A DNA stretch of 54,536 bases. It comes from an uncultured Bacteroidales bacterium (GTDB lineage: Bacteria; Bacteroidota; Bacteroidia; Bacteroidales; F082). Both the position numbers and the translations under genes were made by a program. Position 1 is the first letter of the stretch. Each line of letters opens with the position of its first letter. The DNA lies in contig CAJOEZ010000029.1 in the NCBI GenBank assembly GCA_905233685.1, positions 1-54,536 on the forward strand, in the 5' to 3' direction. Below are positions 8,050 to 16,130 of this stretch, in pieces. A model generated the notes under the pieces. That model made no database searches and was not told the origin of the DNA. It saw nothing but the letters and a program-made list of their open reading frames with translations.

Positions 8050-8886
8050 ATGAAAGCCCTCAAAATCTCTTTAGACGACTATATCCTCACCGGCGGCGGC
8101 GCCAACGGCGAGAGCTACTACCATAAAACTGACCCTTCGGTGATGCTGAAACTGTATTTCCCAGGCAAAATCCAACAACCCTTGGACGAAATGAAACTCG
8201 CCCAAAAGGTATACGAAACCGGCATTCCCACACCCGAACCAGGCGAATATGTGGTGACCGAGGACGGACGCTATGGCATCCGCTTCCATCGCATCCTGAA
8301 CAAGGTTTCCTACTCACGTGCCACAGGCGACCACCCCGAAAACGTGAAGCAATACGCCGAAGAATTCGCGCAGATGTGCCTGCAACTGCATGAAACCCAT
8401 GTGGATACGACACGGTTCGAGAACGTGAAGGACCGCTACCATCAGCTCTTGGACGAGAATCCGTTTTTCACGCCTGACGAGAAAGACAAGCTGCGTCGTT
8501 TCATCGACAGCGTTCCCGATACCGACACGGCCATCCACGGCGACCTCCAGTACTCGAACGCCATCTTCACCCCTGACCAGCGGCGCTATTTCATCGACCT
8601 CGGCGACTTCTGCTATGGCAACCCCCTCTTCGACGTGGGCATGGTGTATCTGTGCTGCTGCCTCAGCGAAGAGAATTTCATCCGCAAGACCTTCCACATG
8701 GAGAAAGCCACCGCCATACGGTTTTGGGAGCACTTCGCCCCTGCTTATTTCGGCAAGAGCCTTTCTCTGAATGAAATAGAAGAAATAATCAGGCCATTCG
8801 CTGGCCTCAAGACCATCATCGTCGAGCGCGACTCACACCGGCCCATGCCCGAATTACGGGCAGCATTAGAGGGGATACTGAAATGA
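8050..8886 (+). CDS. aminoglycoside phosphotransferase-family small-molecule kinase
   Basis: 278 residues from the ATG at 8050; the open frame extends 37 codons further but that part covers the promoter. The fold is that of APH/choline kinases: glycine-rich start TGGGANGESYY, K for ATP (MLKLYFPG), catalytic loop AIHGDLQYSNAIF and metal site FIDLGDFCYGNPLFD. It looks closest to the TIGR02172-type putative kinases found in Fibrobacter and Bacteroidales. The substrate is unknown. It is transcribed divergently from the alarmone operon and closed by a strong terminator, so it is a single-gene unit. Confidence 0.75.
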   Translation: MKALKISLDDYILTGGGANGESYYHKTDPSVMLKLYFPGKIQQPLDEMKLAQKVYETGIPTPEPGEYVVTEDGRYGIRFHRILNKVSYSRATGDHPENVKQYAEEFAQMCLQLHETHVDTTRFENVKDRYHQLLDENPFFTPDEKDKLRRFIDSVPDTDTAIHGDLQYSNAIFTPDQRRYFIDLGDFCYGNPLFDVGMVYLCCCLSEENFIRKTFHMEKATAIRFWEHFAPAYFGKSLSLNEIEEIIRPFAGLKTIIVERDSHRPMPELRAALEGILK

Positions 8887-8920
8887 GAAAATCGCCCAAA
8901 TGATTTGGGCGATTTTCTTT
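8887..8920 (+). terminator. rho-independent terminator
   Basis: A perfect 14-bp stem, GAAAATCGCCCAAA at 8887-8900 with its complement at 8904-8917, three-base loop, then TTT. It starts on the base after the kinase stop codon. Confidence 0.85.
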
Positions 8921-8945
8921 AGAATTTGCGTTTAAGATGATTTTT

Positions 8946-9026
8946 TTACTGCACTTTCGTCATGCTAAACGTGGCGGTGTAAGTGGAGCCGTCCTCGTTT
9001 TGGCGCAGGGCGATTGGCCAGTAGCC
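8946..9026 (-). pseudogene. orphan C-terminal coding remnant
   Basis: On the minus strand this stretch reads GYWPIALRQNEDGS, then TYTATFSMTKVQ and a stop at 8946-8948, preceded in frame by a stop at 9027-9029. The composition is that of real Bacteroidales coding sequence, resembling the last strands of a secreted beta-rich protein, but no start exists. It sits between the aminotransferase stop and the kinase terminator and may be a gene tail left by a rearrangement. The evidence is only sequence character, so confidence is low. Confidence 0.3.
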
Positions 9027-9037
9027 CTACATCGAAT

Positions 9038-10255
9038 TTATTTCGTCCTTCCAGGATATACCCTCAAGGCTTCTTCGAGGCACTTGATGGCGGCCTTCAG
9101 GTCGTCGATGCAGAGGCAATAGGTGATGCGGGCCTGGTGGCGTCCCTTCTCGGGGTTGGCGTAGAAGCCCGTGGCGGGAGCCAGCATGACCGTGGCGCCG
9201 TTGTAGCTGAAATCAGTGAGCAGCCACTGGCAGAACTTGTCGCTGTCGTCAATCGGCAGGTCGATGACGGTGTAGAAAGCACCCTTCGGCATCGGACAGT
9301 AGCAGCCCTTGATTTTGTTGATGCCCTCGACAATGACATTGCGGCGGGCAATGTATTCGTTATAAACGCCGTCAAAGTAGGACTGCGGCGTTTCCACGGC
9401 GGCCTCGGCGAAAATCTGACCGAACGACGGCGGCGACAACCGAGCCTGAGCCAGACGCATGGCGATGGCATAGACCTCGCTGTTACGAGTCACCATGCAG
9501 CCCACACGGGCACCGCAGGCGCTGTAACGCTTCGAAACGGAGTCGAACAGGATGGTGTTGCGTTCCAAGCCTTCCAATTGCATGACGCTGAAGTGCTTGT
9601 GACCGTCGTAGCAGAACTCGCGATACACCTCGTCGGCGAAGAGGTACAAGTCGTACTTCTTGACCAAACCGGCCACCTTCAACAGTTCCTCATGGGTGTA
9701 AAGATAACCCGTAGGGTTGTTGGGGTTACAAATCATGATGGCCTTGGTGCGTGGCGTGATGGCCTTCTCGAAGTCTTCGATGGGCGGCAGGGCAAAGCCC
9801 GTCTTAATGTCGCTCGGGATGGTGACAATCTTGGCGTCGCACAACTTAGCGAAAGTGTTGTAGTTGGTGTAGTAAGGCTCCGGGATGATGATTTCATCGC
9901 CCGGATTCAGGCACACGGTGAAGGCCATTTGAAGGGCCTCGCTGCCACCCGTGGTGACGATGATTTGGTTCGGCGTGACGTCGATGCCATGGCGATGATA
10001 GTAGTTGCACAGGGCTCGGCGATAGCTCGGGATACCGGCCGAGTGGCTGTACTCCAGCACACCCTTGCTGTCGGGCAACTCACGAGCTTTGTCGGCCAAG
10101 GCTGCCAGGGCGCCCTTGGGCGTCTCGATGTCGGGTTGGCCAATGTTGAGGTGATAGACATGGATACCGCGTTCTTTGGCGGCATCGGCGAAAGGAACGA
10201 GCTTACGGATGGCCGATTGCGGCAGTTCCAAGCCTTTAGTGGATATTTGTGGCAT
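9038..10255 (-). CDS. PLP-dependent class I/II aminotransferase (aspartate/aromatic type)
   Basis: 405 residues from the ATG at 10255 (MPQISTKGLELPQSAIRK); an upstream in-frame start would run into the DUF1573 terminator. Fold type I aminotransferase features are clear: substrate loop NIGQPDIETP, TGGSEALQMA, NPNNPTGY, ADEVYREF and the PLP lysine in SVSKRYSACGARVGCM. The ANPEKGRHQARITYC end contains the carboxylate-binding Arg. It probably transfers amino groups between an amino acid and 2-oxoglutarate; exact substrate not determinable. It is monocistronic, since a terminator separates it from the upstream DUF1573 gene. Confidence 0.85.
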   Translation of the reverse strand: MPQISTKGLELPQSAIRKLVPFADAAKERGIHVYHLNIGQPDIETPKGALAALADKARELPDSKGVLEYSHSAGIPSYRRALCNYYHRHGIDVTPNQIIVTTGGSEALQMAFTVCLNPGDEIIIPEPYYTNYNTFAKLCDAKIVTIPSDIKTGFALPPIEDFEKAITPRTKAIMICNPNNPTGYLYTHEELLKVAGLVKKYDLYLFADEVYREFCYDGHKHFSVMQLEGLERNTILFDSVSKRYSACGARVGCMVTRNSEVYAIAMRLAQARLSPPSFGQIFAEAAVETPQSYFDGVYNEYIARRNVIVEGINKIKGCYCPMPKGAFYTVIDLPIDDSDKFCQWLLTDFSYNGATVMLAPATGFYANPEKGRHQARITYCLCIDDLKAAIKCLEEALRVYPGRTK

Positions 10256-10267
10256 AAGCGTTTGTTT

Positions 10268-10302
10268 AAAAAACGGCCATCTAACATTGGGATTAGACGG
10301 CC
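10268..10302 (-). terminator. terminator of the DUF1573 gene
   Basis: On the minus strand, GGCCGTCTAA (10302-10293) pairs with TTAGATGGCC (10284-10275) and is followed by a run of six T. It lies between the DUF1573 stop and the aminotransferase start. Confidence 0.75.
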
Positions 10303-10336
10303 TTTGATGATAACACAATGATTAAAATAGATTCGA

Positions 10337-10789
10337 TTAGTTGTTGTTGACGGGTGCGCCTGAGCCATTGTTGTTGGCTGGCATGACCTCGGTAGGTTGT
10401 TCCAAAACGGTACCCTTGATGCGCAACACCACCGTCGAGTTCTTGACGGCATTGGAGGTCACCGTAACCGTTTTGTTGATGTTGCCCACGCGGTTGGTCT
10501 TGTAAGTTACCTTGATGACGTCCGACTCGCCGGGGAGAATGGGCTCGTTGGGCCATGAAGGAATGGTGCAGCCGCAGCTCGATTTGGGCTTTTGCACCAG
10601 CAAGGGTTCAGTGCCTGTGTTGGTGAAGCGGAACTCACACTCACCATTGCCGTTGTAAGGCACATTACCATAGTCATGAACTACTTTCTCAAACTCGATT
10701 TCGGGACCCAGTTGAGGTTTGGCGTCTTGCGCCTTGGCCGCTCCTGCCATAAGGAGCATGATACCAAGCAGATAGAATACTTTCTTCAT
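10337..10789 (-). CDS. secreted DUF1573 domain protein
   Basis: 150 residues with a signal peptide of about 20 residues ending AAKAQ. The single DUF1573 domain shows the family hallmarks: HDYGNVPYNG, EFRFTNTGTEPLL and the SSCGCTIPSWP cysteine motif near the middle, then a second half with KVTYKTN. The family is an Ig-like/MSP-like fold exported to the periplasm, role unknown. The C-terminus is a low-complexity Asn-rich tail. It has its own promoter and terminator. Confidence 0.85.
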   Translation of the reverse strand: MKKVFYLLGIMLLMAGAAKAQDAKPQLGPEIEFEKVVHDYGNVPYNGNGECEFRFTNTGTEPLLVQKPKSSCGCTIPSWPNEPILPGESDVIKVTYKTNRVGNINKTVTVTSNAVKNSTVVLRIKGTVLEQPTEVMPANNNGSGAPVNNN

Positions 10790-10812
10790 CTTTGAATGGT
10801 TTAAATTTGTTG

Positions 10813-10846
10813 CAAAATTAGTAATAATTGTTGATTGTTCAGCAAA
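10813..10846 (-). promoter_or_regulatory. promoter of the DUF1573 gene
   Basis: On the minus strand TTTG (10846-10843), 22 bases, then TAATTTTG (10820-10813), about 23 bases before the start codon at 10789. Confidence 0.6.
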
Positions 10847-10947
10847 ACTTTGATTTTTTGAAACATTTTTTCCTTTTTTCCAAAAATCATACCAAAATCA
10901 ACGTGAAAAAGGCCATTTCTTGCTTCGGGAAAAATTTTTCCACTTTT

Positions 10948-10980
10948 TTTGTCGGCGTATCGAAATTTTGTCTATTTTTG
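10948..10980 (+). promoter_or_regulatory. promoter of tRNA-Met
   Basis: TTTG at 10948-10951, 21 bases, TATTTTTG at 10973-10980. It is a full two-box Bacteroidetes promoter 13 bases before the mature tRNA 5' end. Confidence 0.8.
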
Positions 10981-10993
10981 CGTCCCGAAAGAC

Positions 10994-11067
10994 GGCGGGG
11001 TAGCTCAGTTGGTTAGAGCGTCGGATTCATAACCCGGAGGTCATGAGTTCAATTCTCATCCCCGCTA
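10994..11067 (+). tRNA. tRNA-Met (CAT)
   Basis: 74 bases. Acceptor GGCGGGG at 10994-11000 pairs with CCCCGCT at 11060-11066 (G1:U72 wobble), D arm GCTC/GAGC, anticodon loop TTCATAA, T arm ATGAG TTCAATT CTCAT, discriminator A. CCA is not encoded. The normal pairing of the acceptor end (apart from the wobble) and the lack of initiator features suggest elongator Met; tRNA-Ile with a lysidine-modified CAT cannot be fully excluded. Confidence 0.92.
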
Positions 11068-11072
11068 CACAG

Positions 11073-11102
11073 AAAGCAAGGCAAACAAAGCCTTGCTTTT
11101 TT
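11073..11102 (+). terminator. terminator of tRNA-Met
   Basis: AAAGCAAGGC at 11073-11082 pairs with GCCTTGCTTT at 11090-11099, followed by T residues. Confidence 0.85.
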
Positions 11103-11192
11103 CGTATGTCGGCACAAATTATGCCTTTTTGCTTGCAGATTGTCGTTTTCTTCGTACATTTGTCGGGTAAAAACCATTAAAACAACTTGTCC

Positions 11193-11756
11193 ATGAAAAG
11201 ATTTTGGTACACGGCCGCGCTCACGATAGCCTTAGGCTTGGCTTGCTGCGCGTGTGGAAGCAGAGGCAACAAGACCACCTCTTCAGAAACCGAACAGACG
11301 AATGAATGGGCCACCGAGCCTATGGAAGTGGAAACCGACATCATCGAAGAGGACGACGGCGACCCCAACATCAAGGCCGCTACGCCCAGCCAGATGAAGA
11401 TGGTCATCGACGACCAAGGGAATGTCGTCGGGAGGTATGTGCGCACCAACGAAAACACCTATACCGTCTTGGTACAAGATGACGCCGAGGTCCCGATTGC
11501 TGGACATACCGTCGTGACTTACAGCGCGAAAAACGGCCAAGGCGTAATCTTCACCCGTCGCACCAACGTCAACGTGAGGACAGAACCGCGCCTCGAAGCA
11601 CCTGCCTTCATCCAAATCTCGTGCCCACAGGGAGAAATGCCCAAGACCTACCCCTGCTTAGGCAAGACCAATGGCTGGTACAAAATCCTGATTAAAGGGA
11701 AAGAGGGCTACGTGCGCCACGACCTCGTCGAATGGGACGGCATGGATACCTTCTAA
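11193..11756 (+). CDS. lipoprotein with bacterial SH3 (SH3b) domain
   Basis: 187 residues from the ATG at 11193; the frame opens two codons earlier at a TTG. The N-terminus is a lipoprotein signal with a lipobox ending LACCAC. Residues 25-60 are acidic and likely disordered. The C-terminal half carries an SH3b domain: VNVRTEPRLEAP, then NGWYKILIKGKEGYV. SH3b domains usually bind peptidoglycan or peptides in the envelope. The 3' end overlaps the end of the convergent AtoE gene by four bases. Confidence 0.75.
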   Translation: MKRFWYTAALTIALGLACCACGSRGNKTTSSETEQTNEWATEPMEVETDIIEEDDGDPNIKAATPSQMKMVIDDQGNVVGRYVRTNENTYTVLVQDDAEVPIAGHTVVTYSAKNGQGVIFTRRTNVNVRTEPRLEAPAFIQISCPQGEMPKTYPCLGKTNGWYKILIKGKEGYVRHDLVEWDGMDTF

Positions 11757-13102
11757 GCCCAAAGCAGCAGTCCCGCGCAGATAATCAAGCCGGTGACAAA
11801 CAGGTCGATGATGCAGAAACCCATGATGTCCTTGGCGTTGAGCTTGGCGATGGCCAAAGCCGGCAAGGCCCAGAAGGGCTGAATCAGGTTGGTCCAGGCG
11901 TCGCCCCATGAGATGGCCATGCCTGTCAAGCCGGCATCCACGCCCAAAGCCGCACCCACCGTGAACATAATCGGGGCTTGGATAGCCCAGTGACCGCCGC
12001 CCGAAGGCACGAACATATTCAAAATGGCCGCACAGAAGAAAGTAAACAACGGATAAGTCTTTGGTGTTGAAATGTTTACGCAGGCATTACTAATGACCTC
12101 GCCCAAACAAATCCCTGACGCGCCTACCCCCGTGATAATGCCCATGATGCCCGCATAGAACGGGAATTGCAGCACAATGCCCGCCGCACCGCTCACCGAC
12201 TTGCCAAAAGCCTTGACGTAGGCCAAAGGCGTGCCGTGCAAGATGATGCCCAAAAACAGGAACAACATAATGACCGAGCCGAGGTCGAAGGAGTCGCCAT
12301 TAATAAATAGGTGTATGACGAGATACGACAGACCCAAGAGCGAAATGACCCACGACAAAAGGCGGCTGTTTTCCATCTTCTCTGCTGGGGTGACGGCCTT
12401 GGGTGCAGGCTGTGGCGCTTCCTCGAACAACAAGGAAGGCTCAATCGCAATCACCTGATCCTCTTTGGGATGCATCAGTGCGTTGACCACCACAATGGCC
12501 ACGATGACCACTGCCACCATGATGAGGTTTTGTGGTGCTAAAATGGTTTGACTGATAGGAACGGGCTGCGTCAAAGCGCCTTGCGTGACTTTTTCCAAAT
12601 TGGAGCCAGGCGTGGCCATCGTCAGCGGAATAGAACCCGACAAGCCCGCGTGCCAGACCACGAAACCGCTGTAGGCCGACGCGATAAGCAACCGATAATC
12701 AACGCCTTTCAGCTTCTTCGCGATTTCCTTTGCGAAGATGACACCCACGATGAGGCCGAAGCCCCAGTTGAGCCAACAGGCCAAGGCTGAGATGCCCGTC
12801 ACCAAGGCGATGGCACCGGCAGGCGTTTTCGGCTTGGCCGCCAAAGCGCTGATACCCCGCTTGATGGACGGTGCCGCTGCCAACGCCGAACCGCTGACCA
12901 ACACGAGTGCCATCTGCATGGCAAAGGCCAGCAGCGACCACACGCCGTTACCCCAGTGTTCGACCACCTCCATCGGGGTTTGCTTGCAAATCGGCATGGC
13001 GATGATGAAAGCCACCAAAGTCAGGATGATGGCGAAAATGAAAGGTTCAGGCAGGTATTTCTGAACGAGTTTGACGCAAAAGCGGATGATTCTCTGGAAC
13101 AT
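11753..13102 (-). CDS. AtoE-type short-chain fatty acid transporter
   Basis: 449 residues, 11-12 predicted membrane segments across the whole length, matching the AtoE/TIGR00366 family. Recognisable stretches are EPFIFAIILT near the N-terminus, CWLNWGFGLIVG, GHAGLSGSIPL-like sequence at about 155, and PSGGGHWAIQAPI near 355. The family is associated with uptake of short-chain fatty acids such as acetoacetate or butyrate. No acetoacetate catabolic genes are adjacent, so the substrate here is inferred from family only. It may be transcribed with truA upstream, which ends 24 bases away. Confidence 0.85.
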   Translation of the reverse strand: MFQRIIRFCVKLVQKYLPEPFIFAIILTLVAFIIAMPICKQTPMEVVEHWGNGVWSLLAFAMQMALVLVSGSALAAAPSIKRGISALAAKPKTPAGAIALVTGISALACWLNWGFGLIVGVIFAKEIAKKLKGVDYRLLIASAYSGFVVWHAGLSGSIPLTMATPGSNLEKVTQGALTQPVPISQTILAPQNLIMVAVVIVAIVVVNALMHPKEDQVIAIEPSLLFEEAPQPAPKAVTPAEKMENSRLLSWVISLLGLSYLVIHLFINGDSFDLGSVIMLFLFLGIILHGTPLAYVKAFGKSVSGAAGIVLQFPFYAGIMGIITGVGASGICLGEVISNACVNISTPKTYPLFTFFCAAILNMFVPSGGGHWAIQAPIMFTVGAALGVDAGLTGMAISWGDAWTNLIQPFWALPALAIAKLNAKDIMGFCIIDLFVTGLIICAGLLLWA

Positions 13103-13110
13103 ATTGTTGA

Positions 13111-13146
13111 TTTAAAGATTTAAGATTCAAAGATTTAAAGATTTAT
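13111..13146. repeat. iterated AAGATTTA repeat overlapping the truA 3' end
   Basis: Several copies of AAGATTTA or AAGATTCA in tandem between atoE and truA. The right end overlaps the last codons of truA and supplies its final residues KSLNL. Confidence 0.6.
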
Positions 13147-13873
13147 ACTCGACTTCCTCCAAAAACAACGCATGAGCAGGCACTGAAGTCCCGGCTTCGC
13201 AGCGGTCTTTGCGCTCGATGACGGCGCGAAACTCCTCCAAAGTCATGCGCCCCTTCCCTATCTCCAGCAACGTGCCGACGATGGCTCGCACCATGTTACG
13301 CAAAAAACGGTCGGCCTTGATGCGGAACACGAGCAAGCCGTCTTGCTCAAACCAACGTGCCTCCATGATTTTGCAGTTGTTGGTCTTCACCTGGGTATGC
13401 ACTTTCGAAAAACTCGTAAAGTCCTTATACTCAAAGAGTAAATTGGCTGCTTCTTGCATTTTGGCCACATCCAGGTCGCCGTAAAGGAAATACGCATCAT
13501 GCGTGTGGAACGGGTTCTTCACGCGCGTGATATAATAATGATACGTGCGCGAAACAGCATCGAAGCGGGCGTGCAATTCAGGGCTGACCTGCCAAATACG
13601 ATAAATGACGATGTCCTCAGGCAGAAACGCATTCATCTGATTGGCAAGCACTTCAGGATTCTCAATCGATTGCTCAAGGTCGAAATGAGCGTAATAATTA
13701 CGCGCATGAACCCCCGTGTCCGTCCTGCCGCAGCCTGTGATGGAAACTGTCTGCCCCAACTTGAGGCTTAGGCATTGCTCCACCGTCTGCTGCACGCTTG
13801 GCGAGTGCGGCTGAATCTGCCAACCGTGATAGCGGCTGCCGTTATAGGCCAAATGAATGAAATAACGCAGCAT
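13127..13873 (-). CDS. truA: tRNA pseudouridine synthase A
   Basis: 248 residues, full length for TruA, which forms pseudouridine at tRNA positions 38-40. The catalytic Asp lies in GCGRTDTGVHA (residues about 47-57); other family blocks are YNGSRYHGWQIQP, HARFDAVSRTYHYYI and FLRNMVRAIVG. The C-terminal residues KSLNL are encoded inside an iterated repeat, so the tail is not conserved sequence. Divergent from aat with about 55 bases between the two starts. Confidence 0.93.
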   Translation of the reverse strand: MLRYFIHLAYNGSRYHGWQIQPHSPSVQQTVEQCLSLKLGQTVSITGCGRTDTGVHARNYYAHFDLEQSIENPEVLANQMNAFLPEDIVIYRIWQVSPELHARFDAVSRTYHYYITRVKNPFHTHDAYFLYGDLDVAKMQEAANLLFEYKDFTSFSKVHTQVKTNNCKIMEARWFEQDGLLVFRIKADRFLRNMVRAIVGTLLEIGKGRMTLEEFRAVIERKDRCEAGTSVPAHALFLEEVEYKSLNL

Positions 13874-13927
13874 TTTGTTGGATTTGAAAGCACAAAATTA
13901 CGTATTTTTGCGCTCCATTTGACCGAT

Positions 13928-14707
13928 ATGAACATTTTATTCCAACTCAACGACGACGACTGTTTCTTTCCGCCCGCCAACCGTGCCAATGAGGAAGGTC
14001 TTTTGGCCTTTGGCGGCGATCTCTCGCCCCAGCGCCTGATTGTGGCCTATGCCAACGGTATCTTCCCTTGGTACAGCGAAAACGAGCCTCTCCTTTGGTG
14101 GTCGCTCGACCCGAGGCTGATTATCCGCCCAGGCGAAATGCGAATCAGCAAGTCGCTGAGACACAGGCTGAAATCAGACAGATTTGAAGTCCGTATCGAC
14201 ACGAATTTCCGGGAGGTGATGCTGCATTGCGCCCAAACGCCGCGCAAAGACCAAGACGGCACTTGGATCCAGGACGAGATGGTGGACGCCTACTGCCATC
14301 TCCATGAGCTTGGGCTGGCCCATTCGTTTGAAACTTACGAGGATAACGAGCTGGTTGGCGGGCTGTATGGCATCGCCATTGGCAAGGCGTTTTTCGGCGA
14401 GTCGATGTTCCACACCGCGACAGATGCCTCAAAGGTGGCTTTCTTCCACTTACACCAATTCCTGTTGAAAAACAACTTTCAACTCATTGATTGCCAACAG
14501 GAAACTAATCACCTAAAGAGTCTTGGGGCCTACGCCATTCCACGCAGCGAATACCTGAAAGAATTGAAAACTTTGACCGCCGAGCCCACCATTGTCGGGA
14601 ATTGGGGCGAGAACAACTGCGAAGAAATGCTCCTCAACATCCAACAGCCCAACAAGTTGCAGTTCAGAGCCTACAACCTCGATGCCGACGTCTCCCTCCC
14701 CGATTAA
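13928..14707 (+). CDS. aat: leucyl/phenylalanyl-tRNA-protein transferase
   Basis: 259 residues from the ATG at 13928. The enzyme adds Leu or Phe to N-terminal Arg/Lys of proteins, marking them for ClpS/ClpAP (N-end rule). Family blocks are clear: FPPANRANEEGLLAFGGDLS, GIFPWYSENEPLLWWS, HELGLAHSFE, GGLYGIAIGKAFFGESMF and DCQQETNHLKSLGA. A -7 box TATTTTTG lies at 13903-13910. Slightly longer at the C-terminus than the E. coli enzyme. Confidence 0.94.
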   Translation: MNILFQLNDDDCFFPPANRANEEGLLAFGGDLSPQRLIVAYANGIFPWYSENEPLLWWSLDPRLIIRPGEMRISKSLRHRLKSDRFEVRIDTNFREVMLHCAQTPRKDQDGTWIQDEMVDAYCHLHELGLAHSFETYEDNELVGGLYGIAIGKAFFGESMFHTATDASKVAFFHLHQFLLKNNFQLIDCQQETNHLKSLGAYAIPRSEYLKELKTLTAEPTIVGNWGENNCEEMLLNIQQPNKLQFRAYNLDADVSLPD

Positions 14708-14827
14708 GCCTCCGAGCAAAAAGTTTTTCCGAATTTTCGGCGGCAATCGGGGAAATTTTATTATTTTTGCACCGATATTGGAGCCAAAAACCATTTCGGC
14801 TCTGTTTGTTTCATTAATACGATTTTT

Positions 14828-16075
14828 ATGGATTCCAATCCAATTACAGTCAATGTAAACTCAGAAATTGGCAAACTCCAGCATGTCCTCGTCCACACTC
14901 CAGGCTGTGAAGTGGAGAACATGACCCCCGAAGACGCCCACGTTTATCTCTTCAGCGACATCCTGAACCTGCAAGTCGCGCAAAAAGAATACAGTTATTT
15001 CAAGCGGGTGCTGCAAAAGGCCACCAACGTTCACGAGGTGAAAGATCTCCTGGCGGACATTCTCCAAAACGAAAGCATCAAGTTCGCCTTGGTCGACCGC
15101 ATCTGCAAGGCAGAAGGCAAAGCTTTCCTCGCTGAATATCTGAAATCGCTGAATGCCAAAGACTTGGCATTCCAGTTGATTGAAGGTGTGCATCTGAAGG
15201 ATGTCACCTACATCAACAACGAGAAATATGCGCTCCTGCCCTTGCCCAACCTGTTTTTCATGCGCGACGCGTCGTTCTCCATGTTCGACAACGTGATGAT
15301 CAGCAGCATGGCCTCGACGGTCAGAGCGAGAGAAGGCATGATTCTGGAGGCAATATACAGCCTGCATCCGCTGTTTGAGACCAAAGTCATCAATCCCGTG
15401 CTGAAATACGACATCCACGGCATTGGTACGGTGGAAGGCGGCGACGTGCAGATTGTCCGCGACGACATCGTCATCTGCGGCTTGGGCTCGCGCACCAACA
15501 TGCACGGCGTGGAAGCCTTGGTGGAGCACCTGAAGACCCGTCCAGGTGTCAAGCACCTGATTTTCCAAGAGTTGCCCCCAACTCCCGAATCCTTCATCCA
15601 TTTGGACATGGTCTTCACCATGCTCGATGTCGACAGATGCATGGCCTACAAGCCCGTCATCATGAGCAACAATTTCAAGACCTTCCATATCACCATCGAC
15701 GGCCAGAAAGCCGTTGGCAAGGAGGTCCCCAACCTCATCAACGGCCTTAACAGTCTGGGTGTCAATGTTGAGCCTGTCTTCTGCGGCGGCGGTGACGACA
15801 ATTTCGGTCCCCGCGAGCAGTGGCACAGCGGCTGTAATTTCTTCTGCCTCGAACCCGGAAAGTTCATCGGCTACGGACGCAACCAGCACACCTTGCAGGC
15901 CTTGAACGATGCAGGTTTCAACATCGTCACGGCAGCTGATGTGGTCAACAATAAGGTCAATTTCAGCAACTTAAAGAAATGCGTTATCGCTTTCGAGGGC
16001 AACGAGCTTTCGAGAGGTGGTGGCGGCGCACGCTGCATGACCATGCCGCTGCAACGTATGCCTGTTGAATGGTAA
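14828..16075 (+). CDS. arcA: arginine deiminase
   Basis: 415 residues, the normal length. It hydrolyses arginine to citrulline and ammonia. Seen: N-terminal GKLQHVLVHTPG, FMRDASF, EGGDVQI, FIHLDMVFT, and the C-terminal catalytic cysteine in GGGARCMTMPLQR near residue 405. A -7 box TATTTTTG is at 14762-14769. No arcB, arcC or arcD gene is nearby, so the pathway to ATP is not encoded here; the enzyme may serve arginine catabolism or acid tolerance with partners elsewhere. A terminator follows directly. Confidence 0.93.
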   Translation: MDSNPITVNVNSEIGKLQHVLVHTPGCEVENMTPEDAHVYLFSDILNLQVAQKEYSYFKRVLQKATNVHEVKDLLADILQNESIKFALVDRICKAEGKAFLAEYLKSLNAKDLAFQLIEGVHLKDVTYINNEKYALLPLPNLFFMRDASFSMFDNVMISSMASTVRAREGMILEAIYSLHPLFETKVINPVLKYDIHGIGTVEGGDVQIVRDDIVICGLGSRTNMHGVEALVEHLKTRPGVKHLIFQELPPTPESFIHLDMVFTMLDVDRCMAYKPVIMSNNFKTFHITIDGQKAVGKEVPNLINGLNSLGVNVEPVFCGGGDDNFGPREQWHSGCNFFCLEPGKFIGYGRNQHTLQALNDAGFNIVTAADVVNNKVNFSNLKKCVIAFEGNELSRGGGGARCMTMPLQRMPVEW

Positions 16076-16097
16076 AACGCTGAGAAACAATACAAAG

Positions 16098-16130
16098 AAA
16101 GCCGTCCGAACAAATTCAGACGGCTTTTTC
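16098..16130. terminator. terminator between arcA and the convergent MurD-like gene
   Basis: AAAGCCGTC at 16098-16106 pairs with GACGGCTTT at 16119-16127, with TTTTT on the plus strand. On the minus strand the T tract is interrupted, so it acts mainly for arcA. Confidence 0.75.

Noticed and set aside
9014..10321. 435-codon plus-strand frame opposite the aminotransferase
   Set aside because: It is antisense to a clearly recognisable aminotransferase; its translation is Val/Gly/Asp/His-rich without motifs, the usual shadow of GC-biased codons.
14861..15889. 342-codon minus-strand frame opposite arcA
   Set aside because: Antisense to a complete arginine deiminase; no domain signal.
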